Of a DNA stretch of 64,000 nucleotides, positions 27,992 through 36,262 are shown in pieces. A program made the position numbers and the translations under genes. The stretch is from positions 1-64,000 of the forward strand of contig MNYZ01000107.1 in assembly GCA_001873365.1 (NCBI GenBank), in the 5' to 3' direction. The first letter of the stretch is position 1. Each line of letters opens with the position of its first letter. Source of the stretch: Oscillatoriales cyanobacterium CG2_30_40_61 (GTDB lineage: Bacteria > Cyanobacteriota > Cyanobacteriia > Cyanobacteriales > Microcoleaceae). The notes under the pieces are model-generated. The model made no database searches, was not told where the DNA came from, and was given only the letters and a program-made list of their open reading frames with translations.

Positions 27992-28555
27992 TCAACCTGC
28001 TTTTAACAATTCCACATCAAAAATTAATGTTGCATTCGGAGGAATCACACCGCCCGCACCGCGAGCCCCATATCCTAATTCCGGTGGAATAATTAACTTG
28101 CGACGTCCGCCGGGTTTCATGCTCATTACGCCTTCATCCCAACCTTTAATCACTTGACCCACACCAATATTGAATTGAAAAGGTTGTCCGCGATCGCGAG
28201 AACTATCAAATTTTGCCCCATCGGTTAAAGTTCCCGTATAGTGAACCGTAACTTTTTGACCCTTGGTAGGAGAGTCACCGCTACCTACGGTTAAATCCAC
28301 ATACTGTAAACCGGAGTCCGTTGTAATTACCTTTTCTTCTGAATTTGTCATGTTTTGAGCAATAAGAGTTTGATCATTGGCAGCCATATCGGGTGCGAAC
28401 AAAGGACTACTAGAAGTTGCTACCGTCTGTTGCACTGCAATCGGAGTATTTTGATTAACCGCTTGTGCCTGTTGTATAGATGTTGTAATTTGAGCTACAA
28501 CTAACACAACCGTACAAATAATAATCACCCCTAAGCTAATTAGAATTTCTCGCAA
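27992..28555 (-). CDS. FKBP-type peptidyl-prolyl cis-trans isomerase
   Basis: 187 aa. An N-terminal hydrophobic helix (about residues 5-27) is a signal or anchor, so it is exported to the periplasm or lumen. A low-complexity linker leads to the FKBP domain (about 80-187): [64 protein letters not shown]. Active-site aromatics and the Asp are conserved. It assists folding of exported proteins. Confidence 0.93.
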   Translation of the reverse strand: MREILISLGVIIICTVVLVVAQITTSIQQAQAVNQNTPIAVQQTVATSSSPLFAPDMAANDQTLIAQNMTNSEEKVITTDSGLQYVDLTVGSGDSPTKGQKVTVHYTGTLTDGAKFDSSRDRGQPFQFNIGVGQVIKGWDEGVMSMKPGGRRKLIIPPELGYGARGAGGVIPPNATLIFDVELLKAG

Positions 28556-28645
28556 AATTCATCCTCCTGCATCTAATCATGTACCTTTAGGATTGTTGTT
28601 TTAGGGAAAACCCAAGATTCAAGTTTGACATTATTTGGGGACTTT

Positions 28646-28972
28646 TTAACGCCAAATACGATTTTCCAAGTCTCTCATCTGACGTTCTAAGCGGTCTAGG
28701 CGTCCGCGTAACTCATCAAGTTCCGACTGACGGGGAACCCCCACATCCTGCATTAAATTGCGGAATTGGCGCTGCATCAGGTCTTCTAAGCTAGTTTGGT
28801 CGAGTTTTAGACCCTGCATCATGTCATCGACAAACTTTTTGGCTTGGTCTGTATTCATCGTCCCGTCTTTGACCCACTGATCGGTGGCTTCCTGTAATTT
28901 TTCCGCCACTAAGGAAGTTGTCCCGATCCCAATCATCAGTAGTTGTCGGAGTAAATTATTTTGATTATCCAT
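28646..28972 (-). CDS. Phasin-like coiled-coil protein
   Basis: About 108 aa from the ATG at 28972 (MDNQNNLLRQLLMIGIGTTS); an ATG 11 codons earlier is less likely. The helical N-terminal part has VAEKLQEATDQWVKDG and TDQAKKFVDDMM. A C-terminal heptad coiled coil (ELDELRGRLDRLERQMRDLENRI) follows. This is the pattern of phasin/PhaF-like proteins that coat polyhydroxyalkanoate granules or act as oligomeric adaptors. No PHA gene is nearby, so the role is open. Confidence 0.7.
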   Translation of the reverse strand: MDNQNNLLRQLLMIGIGTTSLVAEKLQEATDQWVKDGTMNTDQAKKFVDDMMQGLKLDQTSLEDLMQRQFRNLMQDVGVPRQSELDELRGRLDRLERQMRDLENRIWR

Positions 28973-29004
28973 TGTTTCTGACCTGATTAGGCTGCTAAAG
29001 TGCA

Positions 29005-30546
29005 AATATAAAGCTTAGCTTTATGTTTAGACTAACTCACATTTTCTATCTTAACGTCTTAATTTTCTGGAGTTGCCTGTTACTCAATATATTTTTTTAA
29101 CTGTTCAACTGTAATACCACCACAACTAGCGACAAAGTAAGAACCTGTCCAAAAATAAGGTTTATTGTAAAAATACTTTCGATACTTTACGACTAATACA
29201 ATATGAGCGTTAAGTCTGTAAACCGATCTAAAACCGTGATGATACATAGTTGAAACTTTTGAGCGTTAATGCTATCATAACAAAGGATGATTAATATGTA
29301 GCAATTTAGCAGCGCAATGTTAAACGTTCTCAAGGTAAGAATATATCCGAACAAAGAACAAGAAATAGCTTTAGCTAAAAGTTTTGGCTGCTGTCGTTTG
29401 GTTTGGAATTATTACCTAGAGAAAACTAACAACCAGTATAAGGAAACAGGAAAAGGGTTAAGTTATTGCGAGATGGCAAAGGATTTAACCCAACTGAAAA
29501 AGTTACCTGATTACTCATTTTTGCAAGAAGCTACTGCTGCTGCATTACAGCAATCATTAAAGAATTTAGAATCGGCATTTAAGAACTTCTTTAGTCACCG
29601 AGCTAGATTCCCTAAATTCAAAAACAAACATAAAAAACAATCCATTCGTTATCCTGAAAGTTGCTCAATTAAAGGTAATGGGTTAAAACTTCCCAAATTA
29701 GGGATTGTTAAAGCCAAAATCCCAAAAACAATTAGCAGTAAAATAAGATCTGTTACCGTTTCCAAAACCAGTACAGATAAATCTTTTGCTGCTATTTTGT
29801 TTGAAACCGATGATTTAATCCCTAACAAAATCAAAACAGGGAAAATTTCAGGGATTGATTTAGGGTTAACGAGTTTGGTAACGGTGTTTGATGGTGAAAC
29901 TTATAGTAAAGTTGATCCGATTAAACCCACGAGAAAATATGCTAAACAATTAAGAAGGAGACAACAATCTTTATCGCGAAAAACCAAAGGTTCTAATAAC
30001 CGTAAAAAGCAAGTTAAAAGAGTTGCTAAGGTTCACGAGAAGATAGCAAATACTAGGGTTGACTTCCTCCATAAAATCTCCAGACAGTTAGTTGACGAAA
30101 ACCAAGTCATTGTAGTGGAAAATCTTTGTGTTAAAGGATTAGCTCGTACCAAATTAGCAAAATCTGTACTGGATGCAGGTTTTGGAATGCTAATCAATTT
30201 CCTGGGCTACAAACTTGAAAGAGACAGTGGAAAGTTAATTGAAGTTGACAGATTTTTCCCTAGTACAAAACTTTGTAATTGCTGTAAATTTAAAAACAAT
30301 TCATTAAATTTAAGTATTCGTGAATGGGTTTGTCCAAATTGTCAAACCCACCACGATAGAGATGAGAATGCAGCCAAAAATATTAGGGAAGAAGGTATAA
30401 GAATACTGTCAACAAATACTGTGGGACACACAGAAATCGAAGCTTGTGGAGAGGATGTAAGACTCGTTGCAACTTGCTGCAAAAAGCATTCTTCCGTGAA
30501 ACAAGAATCCCCCGTCGAGCGCGTGAGCTTGACGGGGGAGTGTCAA
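29005..30546. mobile_element. IS200/IS605-type element, tnpA deleted, tnpB retained
   Basis: Divergent tnpA (minus) and tnpB (plus), as in IS608-type elements. The right end is clear: a strong hairpin at about 30509-30538 (CCCCCGTC paired with GACGGGGG) followed by TCAA ending at 30546, the cleavage-type tetranucleotide known from IS608. The left end is uncertain; a small palindrome ATAAAGC/GCTTTAT at 29008-29024 is the only candidate and does not resemble the right-end hairpin. With tnpA gutted, the element cannot move by itself. Confidence 0.75.
29080..29247 (-). pseudogene. tnpA: tnpA remnant: 55-codon in-frame internal deletion
   Basis: The frame starts at the ATG at 29247 with MYHHGFRSVYRLNAHIVLVV, the usual TnpA N-terminus. 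It jumps without a frame break to YFWTGSYFVASCGGITVEQL and ends KKYIE-stop, the usual C-terminus. The middle, including the metal-binding HUH segment, is gone, while the start, stop and catalytic-type Tyr (KKYIE) remain. A full TnpA is about 130-150 aa. It cannot be a functional transposase; whether the 55-aa peptide is made or interferes with other TnpA copies is unknown. Confidence 0.85.
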
Positions 30547-30651
30547 TTTGTGGTATTTTCCCCAAATTCGCAGATTCCATTTTTGAAATTTGAATCTTTA
30601 CGATGTCCCTTTGTCCCCGGTGTCACCAACTTATTGATTCTCAGGCGTTAA
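29317..30651 (+). CDS. tnpB: TnpB RNA-guided nuclease of the IS200/IS605 element
   Basis: 444 codons. The N-terminal helix-turn-helix part (MLNVLKVRIYPNKEQE) is followed by a RuvC-like nuclease with its three acidic sites in GIDLGLTSLVTV, VVENLCVKGL and DRDENAAKNI. A zinc finger (LCNCC... CPNC) lies between the last two. Apparently intact and full length. The frame has no stop inside the element: it runs through the right-end hairpin and 35 codons into host DNA, overlapping the next gene by 49 bases. TnpB is known to use an RNA from the element's right end as a guide; here the guide would be the bases after 30546. Confidence 0.92.
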   Translation: MLNVLKVRIYPNKEQEIALAKSFGCCRLVWNYYLEKTNNQYKETGKGLSYCEMAKDLTQLKKLPDYSFLQEATAAALQQSLKNLESAFKNFFSHRARFPKFKNKHKKQSIRYPESCSIKGNGLKLPKLGIVKAKIPKTISSKIRSVTVSKTSTDKSFAAILFETDDLIPNKIKTGKISGIDLGLTSLVTVFDGETYSKVDPIKPTRKYAKQLRRRQQSLSRKTKGSNNRKKQVKRVAKVHEKIANTRVDFLHKISRQLVDENQVIVVENLCVKGLARTKLAKSVLDAGFGMLINFLGYKLERDSGKLIEVDRFFPSTKLCNCCKFKNNSLNLSIREWVCPNCQTHHDRDENAAKNIREEGIRILSTNTVGHTEIEACGEDVRLVATCCKKHSSVKQESPVERVSLTGECQFVVFSPNSQIPFLKFESLRCPFVPGVTNLLILRR

Positions 30652-30959
30652 GTTGTCCCCATTGTCAAGCTCAACTCAAAGCCTTTGGACATCCTGGTAT
30701 TCCCCTCTATCGTTCGACGGGGAAAGAATTTCTCTGTGAAACCTGTCTCTACCATGAGGATGATACTTGCAACTTTCCCCAACGTCCTTTGGCTCAGGAA
30801 TGTACCCTCTATCAAAATCGTTCTGAACCGTTAATTTCTGATCCAATTAAACCTCAGCAAAATCTATCGGTTACGATTAGAGTTTGGCTACAACAGAATA
30901 AAATTTGGCTGATTGTTTTAGGGTTATTAATTATTAGTTTTATTATAACTCTTTTGTAA
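30603..30959 (+). CDS. Zinc-ribbon protein with C-terminal membrane anchor
   Basis: 118 aa. The N-terminal zinc ribbon is CPRCHQ...CPHCQ (residues 4-21). A second Cys set (CETCLYHEDDTCNFPQRP...C) follows at about 45-70. One C-terminal transmembrane helix spans about 97-117. It is typical of small cyanobacterial tail-anchored proteins of unknown function. The start overlaps the run-on end of tnpB by 49 bases; the IS inserted just 56 bases upstream may have removed its native promoter. Confidence 0.75.
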   Translation: MSLCPRCHQLIDSQALSCPHCQAQLKAFGHPGIPLYRSTGKEFLCETCLYHEDDTCNFPQRPLAQECTLYQNRSEPLISDPIKPQQNLSVTIRVWLQQNKIWLIVLGLLIISFIITLL

Positions 30960-31028
30960 CTCTTTTTGCATTAATTTTAAGCTCCTAATTTTTTATTACT
31001 GTAAATTTTCGCTAACAATCTAAACCCT

Positions 31029-31056
31029 GTAGGGGCGAGGCGCGCCTCGCCCCTAC
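31029..31056. repeat. Perfect 28-base palindrome
   Basis: GTAGGGGCGAGGCG followed by its exact reverse complement. It lies in the gap between two genes in AT-rich surroundings and is strongly GC-rich. The opening GTAGGGGCG recurs at about 35449 in front of the cpcS-like gene. It is probably a dispersed REP/MITE-like element of this genome; it could also end transcription, although no T-run follows. Confidence 0.8.
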
Positions 31057-31104
31057 GTTGACTGTGAAATTTTATAGGGATAAATGCGATCGCATTTTTC
31101 AAGA

Positions 31105-31423
31105 TTAATCGCTGAATTCTTCAAAATCTGAGTTACAAATTGCATCTCCATCAGCAGAATAAGGATTTTGTAAACATTCTAACTCTTGAATTCTTTGATC
31201 TTGATCTCGAATCACCATTTTTAGGTATCCTATTTCACTTTTCTGTTCTTGATTTTCTTTCTCAAGCTCATGATAGCTTTTTTCTTGATATTCATTAAAG
31301 GTTGCAGGCAAAGTTTTAACCTGATGATCAGTATATATTTTATGACCATTATTCCATTTGACCGGGCCAATTTTGTAAAAGCTCAGGTAACTTTTTAGTA
31401 ATCACATCTTGAGTTATAGCCAT
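31105..31423 (-). pseudogene. Small coiled-coil protein gene with a one-base frameshift
   Basis: From an ATG at 31423 (GGAG just upstream) the frame reads MAITQDVITKKLPELLQNWP and stops soon after. Skipping one A of the AAA run in GGTCAAATGG joins it to WNNGHKIYTDHQVKTLPATF, which continues through a coiled coil (YHELEKENQEQKSEIGYL) to an acidic tail ending DFEEFSD-stop. The joined product of about 105 aa looks like one protein. The downstream 68 codons also form an open frame from a TTG. Function unknown. The frameshift may be genuine or a sequencing error in a homopolymer. Confidence 0.55.
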
Positions 31424-31611
31424 GATCATTATCTCCATAAAATCTTATAGATGGCTTTTCCTAGCTATAGATCTTTTGTGTCAAAAGCATGAAGTTTTGT
31501 AACAACTCCTGCTTTTAACCTAGCACCCGTCACACACCTTAATAACCTTGACGTCCCTGCTTGCGGTAGGCTAGATCAAGTGACCTTATTAGCTTGTATT
31601 ATTGCTTTAGT

Positions 31612-32574
31612 ATGTCTGTATCCGCCCCGACTCGTACCGTCCGCATTGCATCGCGCAAAAGCCAACTCGCCCTAGTCCAAACCTATTGGGTACAGGGAGA
31701 ACTTCAGAAACACTTCCCCGACATCACCTTTGAAGTGCAAACCATGTCCACCCAAGGGGATAACATTCTTGATGTCGCCCTGGCTAAAATTGGGGATAAG
31801 GGACTATTTACCAAAGAATTAGAAGTAGGAATGCTTGAGCGTAGTAGCGATATTGCGGTGCACTCCCTCAAGGACTTACCGACTCGACTTCCCGAAGGAT
31901 TAATGTTAGGCTGTGTCAGCGAACGCGAAGATCCCGCAGATGCTTTAGTTGTTCATGAAAACCATAAAGATAAACAACTCGAAACCCTACCACCGGGTGC
32001 TATTATTGGGACATCTTCCCTGCGACGTCTCTCCCAACTTAGATATCATTATCCCCATTTAGAATTCAAAGATATTCGCGGCAACCTGAATACCCGTCTG
32101 CAAAAATTGGATAATGGCGAATATGATGCGATTATTCTGGCCGTTGCTGGGTTAACTCGTTTGGATACTCGCTATCGCATTCATCAAGTCATCGCCCCAG
32201 AAATTTCTCTCCACGCCGTCGGACAAGGAGCATTAGGGATAGAATGTCGAGAAGGAGATAGCGATATTCTCGATATTATTAAAGTCCTCGAACACACTCC
32301 TACCGCCCAAAGATGCTATGCTGAACGGGCATTTTTACGGGAGCTAGAAGGGGGTTGTCAAGTTCCCATTGGAGTTAATACTTCTATTGAGGGCGACCAA
32401 CTCTCCTTAGTAGGAATGGTGGCAAGTCTTGATGGCAAACGGTTAATTAAAGATACCGTAATTGGCAATAGCAATGACGCCGAAAATTTAGGAATTCAAC
32501 TCGCCCATAAACTCAAAGCACAAGGAGCCCAAGAAATCTTAAACGAAATCTTTGCTGAAATTCAGCGTAGTTAA
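31612..32574 (+). CDS. hemC: Porphobilinogen deaminase (hydroxymethylbilane synthase)
   Basis: 320 aa from the ATG at 31612; the frame opens six codons earlier with a TTG, but [15 protein letters not shown] alignment favours the ATG. Family motifs: [40 protein letters not shown], and EGGCQVPIG carrying the Cys that binds the dipyrromethane cofactor. It makes the linear tetrapyrrole used for chlorophyll, haem and bilins. Full length. Confidence 0.96.
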   Translation: MSVSAPTRTVRIASRKSQLALVQTYWVQGELQKHFPDITFEVQTMSTQGDNILDVALAKIGDKGLFTKELEVGMLERSSDIAVHSLKDLPTRLPEGLMLGCVSEREDPADALVVHENHKDKQLETLPPGAIIGTSSLRRLSQLRYHYPHLEFKDIRGNLNTRLQKLDNGEYDAIILAVAGLTRLDTRYRIHQVIAPEISLHAVGQGALGIECREGDSDILDIIKVLEHTPTAQRCYAERAFLRELEGGCQVPIGVNTSIEGDQLSLVGMVASLDGKRLIKDTVIGNSNDAENLGIQLAHKLKAQGAQEILNEIFAEIQRS

Positions 32575-32599
32575 TTATCCCCCTGTTTGGGTGTTAATA

Positions 32600-32673
32600 A
32601 TTCTAAGAGGATGACGCAGATTAACACAGATTAAAATCCGTGAAATCCGTGAAATCCTCTTAAATCCGTGATC
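32600..32673. repeat. Dispersed intergenic repeat (ATCCGTG/AGAGGAT family)
   Basis: Built from CAGATTAACACAGATTA, repeated AATCCGTGA units and TCCTCTTAAATCCGTGATCC. A related copy in the other orientation is at 58405-58443. The internal AAGAGGAT and ATCCTCTT are complementary, so the region can fold into a hairpin. Confidence 0.6.
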
Positions 32674-32699
32674 CGTATTACCTCACCCTAAATAAAACC

Positions 32700-33347
32700 A
32701 TGTCTGAATATCCTGAAGCCTTTAAAACCGCCTTAAAATTCACCTTAAAATGGGAAGCTGGTGTTGGCGATCCTAGAGATTTAGCAGGTACGGTTAATTA
32801 TGGGATTTCTCAACCCACCTATGATATCTATTTACGGGGAAAAAATTTACCTTCTAAATCAGTTTTGCAAATTACCCCAACTGAAGTAGAACAGGTTTAT
32901 TATGAACAATATTGGAAACCTTGTTTAGCAGATTTAATGGTCTTACCTTTAGCCGTAGCCCATTTTGATACCGCCGTTAATTTTAGTGTCCGAGGTAGTT
33001 TAGAATTTCTCCAAGAAGCCATTGGCGGGTTAACTGTTGATGGAAATTTTGGAGCTAAATCAAAAGTTGCCTTAGAAAAAGCCAATAATTTACAAACCGC
33101 CCAACGCTATTGTCAAAATCGGATTGATTATCGGTATCAACGGGTAAAAGCTAACCCCAGTCAAGAAGTTTTCTTAGCGGGATGGTTACGACGAGATCAG
33201 GATTTATTGCGCTATGTGAATGAATTAGGGGGATTAACAACACCCCAACCTACACCAAAACCCGTCAGTCAAACGGAAATATTGAGTAAAATAGAACAGG
33301 CTATCCGGTTATTACAAGAAGCCGTTGATTTACTCAAAAAACAATAA
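32700..33347 (+). CDS. GH108 lysozyme-like / peptidoglycan-binding protein
   Basis: 215 aa. The N-terminal GH108 (TtsA/endolysin-like) domain has FTLKWEAGVGDPRDLAGTV then NYGIS, corresponding to the EGG...D...G.T..GI signature with an altered glycine (WEAG). The second half, including LTVDGNFGAKSKVAL, matches the peptidoglycan-binding domain that usually accompanies it. A C-terminal Pro-rich linker and helix end the protein. No signal peptide is seen, so export would need a holin-like or other route. It is phage-derived in most genomes, but no other phage genes are here. Confidence 0.75.
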   Translation: MSEYPEAFKTALKFTLKWEAGVGDPRDLAGTVNYGISQPTYDIYLRGKNLPSKSVLQITPTEVEQVYYEQYWKPCLADLMVLPLAVAHFDTAVNFSVRGSLEFLQEAIGGLTVDGNFGAKSKVALEKANNLQTAQRYCQNRIDYRYQRVKANPSQEVFLAGWLRRDQDLLRYVNELGGLTTPQPTPKPVSQTEILSKIEQAIRLLQEAVDLLKKQ

Positions 33348-33353
33348 TTATAT

Positions 33354-34421
33354 ATGAACAAACCTTCAAAACTATTATTCGTATCAACTTCCGTTTGGCC
33401 CTTAGGATCTGGGTTGGCAGGAGGTGTGGAATTAACCGTATTAAATCTGGCAAATATTTTGCAGAAACGGGGTTATGAAATAACTATTGTTGCCCCTAAA
33501 AATTCTAAATTAGAGTCATTTTCCATAGTAGAAATTTCAGGAGAGTTACAAACATCAGCCCAAACCCAAGGTCGTCAAGATCCGGTAATTTTACCCGATA
33601 ATTCTGTATTAGCTAATATGTGGAATTATACCATAAAAGTAGTGGATCAGTATGATCTGATCATGAATTTTGCTTATGATTGGTTGCCTTTATTTCTAAC
33701 TCCCTTTTTTCAGGGTAAATTAATCCATTTAATTAGTATGGGATCTTTAAGCAATGTCATGGATAGGGTTGTTCAAGATGTGATCAAACAATGTCCTAAT
33801 TCTATCGCATTTTATAGCCATAGTCAAGCCGAAACCTTTGGTTTAAAAGATGGTTATTTTTACTTAAGTAGTGCTATTGATTTATCTAAATATAGTTTTT
33901 GCAGTCAACCCCAAAATCAATTAGCTTGGGTAGGTAGAATTTCCCCAGAAAAAGGTTTAGAAGATGCGGTGGCTGCTTCAGTTAAAACCGGGATACCCTT
34001 AAAGATTATGGGTAAAATTCAAGACGCCGTTTATTGGCAAACTATTCTGAATAATTATATCGATGCTCCTATAGAATATTTAGGCTTTTTATCAACAGAA
34101 AAACTGCAAGCAAAACTAGGTCAATGTCGGGCGTTAATGATGACCCATCGCTGGATAGAAGCCTTTGGAAATGTGGCTATTGAAGCCTTAGCCTGTGGTG
34201 TTCCGGTCATCTCCTATCGTCGAGGCGGGCCAACAGAAATTATTCAAGATGGAGTTACAGGTTGGTTAGTAGAACCTGATAATATTAATCAGTTAGTTTA
34301 TGCTATTCAAAATATAGATAAAATTGACCGTTATGTGTGTCGAAAACAGGCGGAAACCGAATACTCCTTAGAGAAATTAGGCGATCGCATGGAACAATGG
34401 TTATTGCAAATTCTTTCGTAG
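33354..34421 (+). CDS. Glycosyltransferase family 4 (GT-B fold)
   Basis: 355 aa. The N-terminal GT-B nucleotide-sugar region starts LLFVSTSVWPLGSGLAGGVE. The C-terminal half has LAWVGRISPEKGLEDAVAA, then EAFGNVAIEALACGVPVISY and RRGGPTEIIQDGVTGWLV, a textbook GT4 donor site with the E-x7-E motif. It starts 6 bases after the lysozyme-like gene, so co-transcription is likely. Acceptor unknown. Confidence 0.87.
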   Translation: MNKPSKLLFVSTSVWPLGSGLAGGVELTVLNLANILQKRGYEITIVAPKNSKLESFSIVEISGELQTSAQTQGRQDPVILPDNSVLANMWNYTIKVVDQYDLIMNFAYDWLPLFLTPFFQGKLIHLISMGSLSNVMDRVVQDVIKQCPNSIAFYSHSQAETFGLKDGYFYLSSAIDLSKYSFCSQPQNQLAWVGRISPEKGLEDAVAASVKTGIPLKIMGKIQDAVYWQTILNNYIDAPIEYLGFLSTEKLQAKLGQCRALMMTHRWIEAFGNVAIEALACGVPVISYRRGGPTEIIQDGVTGWLVEPDNINQLVYAIQNIDKIDRYVCRKQAETEYSLEKLGDRMEQWLLQILS

Positions 34422-34471
34422 TAAGCCCTTCAGGGCTATCTTATTATTTTATATAAAAAAAACAATCAATC

Positions 34472-35371
34472 ATGAGCAACTTTCCCAGACTAAAACCCGG
34501 AGATAAATTAAGAGTAATTACCCCCAGTGGAGCATTAAGAGAATGGGAAAGATTTGAAGCTGGGGTTGAAATTTGGCGATCGCACGGTTATAATATTGAA
34601 TTAACATCGGGTTTTGATCAAATTACAGGCTATTTAGCCGGAACCGATGAAAACCGCCGACAACAGCTAATAGAAGCCTTAACAGATCCCAATTGTCGCG
34701 GGATTTTATGCGCTAGGGGCGGGTTTGGGTCAACTCGATTATTAGAAGGTTGGAAATGGGAAAATATCACCCCAATTTCCCCAGATCCTAAATTTTTAAT
34801 TGGATTTTCTGATATCACCGGACTATTATGGGCATTTGCTAATCACCCCCAAATTATCGGGATTCATGGCCCAGTAATTACGACTTTAGCCGCCGAACCC
34901 GACTGGTCAATTCAACGTTTATTTAAAGGAATAGAAACCGGATTTTTTGATACTTTACAAGGCGAAGGTTGGGGAGGAAATAGTGTTTCTGGTCGATTAT
35001 TTCCCGCAAATTTAACCGTGGCAACCCATCTATTAGGAACAACCTATCAACCAGATTTAACCGATACTATTATTGCTTTTGAAGATGTTAACGAAGAACC
35101 CTATCGTTTAGATCGAATGTTAACCCATTGGCGGATGGTCGGGGGGTTTAAAGGAGTTAGAGGAATTGCCTTGGGACGATTTAGTAATTGTGAGGTTAAA
35201 GGGAATAATAATAGTTTTACCCTAGAAGAAGTATTGCGTGATCGCTTAGGGGATTTAGGTATTCCAGTTGTCTCTAATTTACCCTTTGGTCATCAAGGAT
35301 CAAATGCTATTTTACCCGTTGGGATGATGGTTAATCTGGATGGAGAACAAGGAACATTAAGTTGGGTTTAG
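34472..35371 (+). CDS. LD-carboxypeptidase (peptidase S66, LdcA/MccF type)
   Basis: 299 aa. The S66 landmarks are present: LKPGDKLRVITPSG at the start, CARGGFGSTRLL, the nucleophile elbow GFSDITGLLWA, and late FEDVNEEPYRLDRML with the catalytic Glu, followed by PFGHQGSNAILPVG carrying the His. LdcA trims L,D-tetrapeptides in murein recycling; MccF-type members cleave microcin. Given the lysozyme-like neighbour, a cell-wall role fits better. Cytosolic. Confidence 0.88.
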   Translation: MSNFPRLKPGDKLRVITPSGALREWERFEAGVEIWRSHGYNIELTSGFDQITGYLAGTDENRRQQLIEALTDPNCRGILCARGGFGSTRLLEGWKWENITPISPDPKFLIGFSDITGLLWAFANHPQIIGIHGPVITTLAAEPDWSIQRLFKGIETGFFDTLQGEGWGGNSVSGRLFPANLTVATHLLGTTYQPDLTDTIIAFEDVNEEPYRLDRMLTHWRMVGGFKGVRGIALGRFSNCEVKGNNNSFTLEEVLRDRLGDLGIPVVSNLPFGHQGSNAILPVGMMVNLDGEQGTLSWV

Positions 35372-35389
35372 GGAAGGTTTATTTAATTG

Positions 35390-35420
35390 AACCACAAAGA
35401 CACAAAGACACAAAGAAGTT
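35390..35420 (+). repeat. Dispersed repeat AACCACAAAGACACAAAGAC
   Basis: One of five copies of this motif in the window (others at 36216-36253 inverted, 44752-44780, 47864-47892 inverted, 47956-47975). It consists of ACACAAAG units. Two copies in opposite orientation bracket the cpcS-like gene. A GTAGGGGCGGGTT half-palindrome lies just downstream at about 35449. Confidence 0.7.
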
Positions 35421-35612
35421 ATGGTAAACATTATATAAATTATCATCGTAGGGGCGGGTTCAAGACCATCTATAATTTTCACCCCAAAAATATCTAAACC
35501 CGCTATTTCTAATTTGGAATAGACTATGCTACAATAAGAATCAATTGCATCAAACTTCTGTATGCAATAAAACTAAGTGAAATCAGTTTTTCCTTTTTTT
35601 AGTTTATCAAAG

Positions 35613-36134
35613 ATGAATATTATTGAATTTTTTGAATTAAGTGCAGGGAAATGGTTTTCTCAACGCACTTTACACAATTTAAAATCAGGACAATTACAGG
35701 CGGGTAAGTCTAATCTGATTATTGAGAGTTTACCCCAAACCGATACTAAAATTATTCAGCTTTGTCAACAACATCATATTGACCCGACCACAATTTCCGG
35801 CGGGTTTTGTTCAACCTGGGATGGCACAACAGAAGGAAACTCCAATCAACAAAAAGGCTCGGCTATTTTAGTTCCAATTATTAATCCTAACCATCCCCAA
35901 ACAGGTCAACTACTCCAAACCCAAAGCGATAACCCCAATCAATCCCGATCAGGACGCTATAATTTAGGAGAGGATGAAGTATTAACCGTAATCACAGAAT
36001 CTCCTAACTTGTATGTAGAAGAAAGGTTATGGTATTTAATGCCAAATCTCAGACTTAGAACTAGCATTGTTAAAAACAATACCGGACTAACTCAGGCTTC
36101 TTTTTGTTCAGAAATTCGCATGGGAGTTAAATAG
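35613..36134 (+). CDS. cpcS: CpcS/CpeS-type phycobiliprotein chromophore lyase
   Basis: About 173 aa from the ATG at 35613; the GTG opening the frame at 35577 gives a leader unlike the family. MNIIEFFELSAGKWFSQRT is the family N-terminus, with FCSTWDGT, RSGRYNLGEDEVLTV and EERLWYLMPNLRLRTS as further family blocks and SFCSEIRMG at the end. The lipocalin-like protein attaches bilin to phycobiliprotein cysteines. CpcS versus CpeS specificity cannot be told from sequence alone. It stands apart from any phycobilisome operon. Confidence 0.85.
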   Translation: MNIIEFFELSAGKWFSQRTLHNLKSGQLQAGKSNLIIESLPQTDTKIIQLCQQHHIDPTTISGGFCSTWDGTTEGNSNQQKGSAILVPIINPNHPQTGQLLQTQSDNPNQSRSGRYNLGEDEVLTVITESPNLYVEERLWYLMPNLRLRTSIVKNNTGLTQASFCSEIRMGVK

Positions 36135-36215
36135 TATTAACGCGGGTTAGCATAATCTCAAATTTAGATTATAGCTTTTAGCAAACCCGCCCCACCCAGC
36201 AGCAAAGCTGTCTAA

Positions 36216-36253
36216 AACTTCTTTCTTCTTTGTGTCTTCGTGTCTTTGTGGTT
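36216..36253 (-). repeat. Dispersed repeat, inverted copy
   Basis: CTTTGTGTCTTCGTGTCTTT plus flanking bases, the reverse complement of the copy at 35390-35420. It ends 10 bases before the stop of the alpha-mannosidase gene. Together with the upstream copy it forms a long inverted repeat around the phycobilin lyase gene. Confidence 0.7.
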
Positions 36254-36262
36254 AAACTAATC

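Noticed and set aside
29317-30546. Idea that the RuvC protein is a Cas12-type effector
   Set aside because: Length, zinc-finger placement and the IS200-type flanks fit TnpB; no CRISPR array present.
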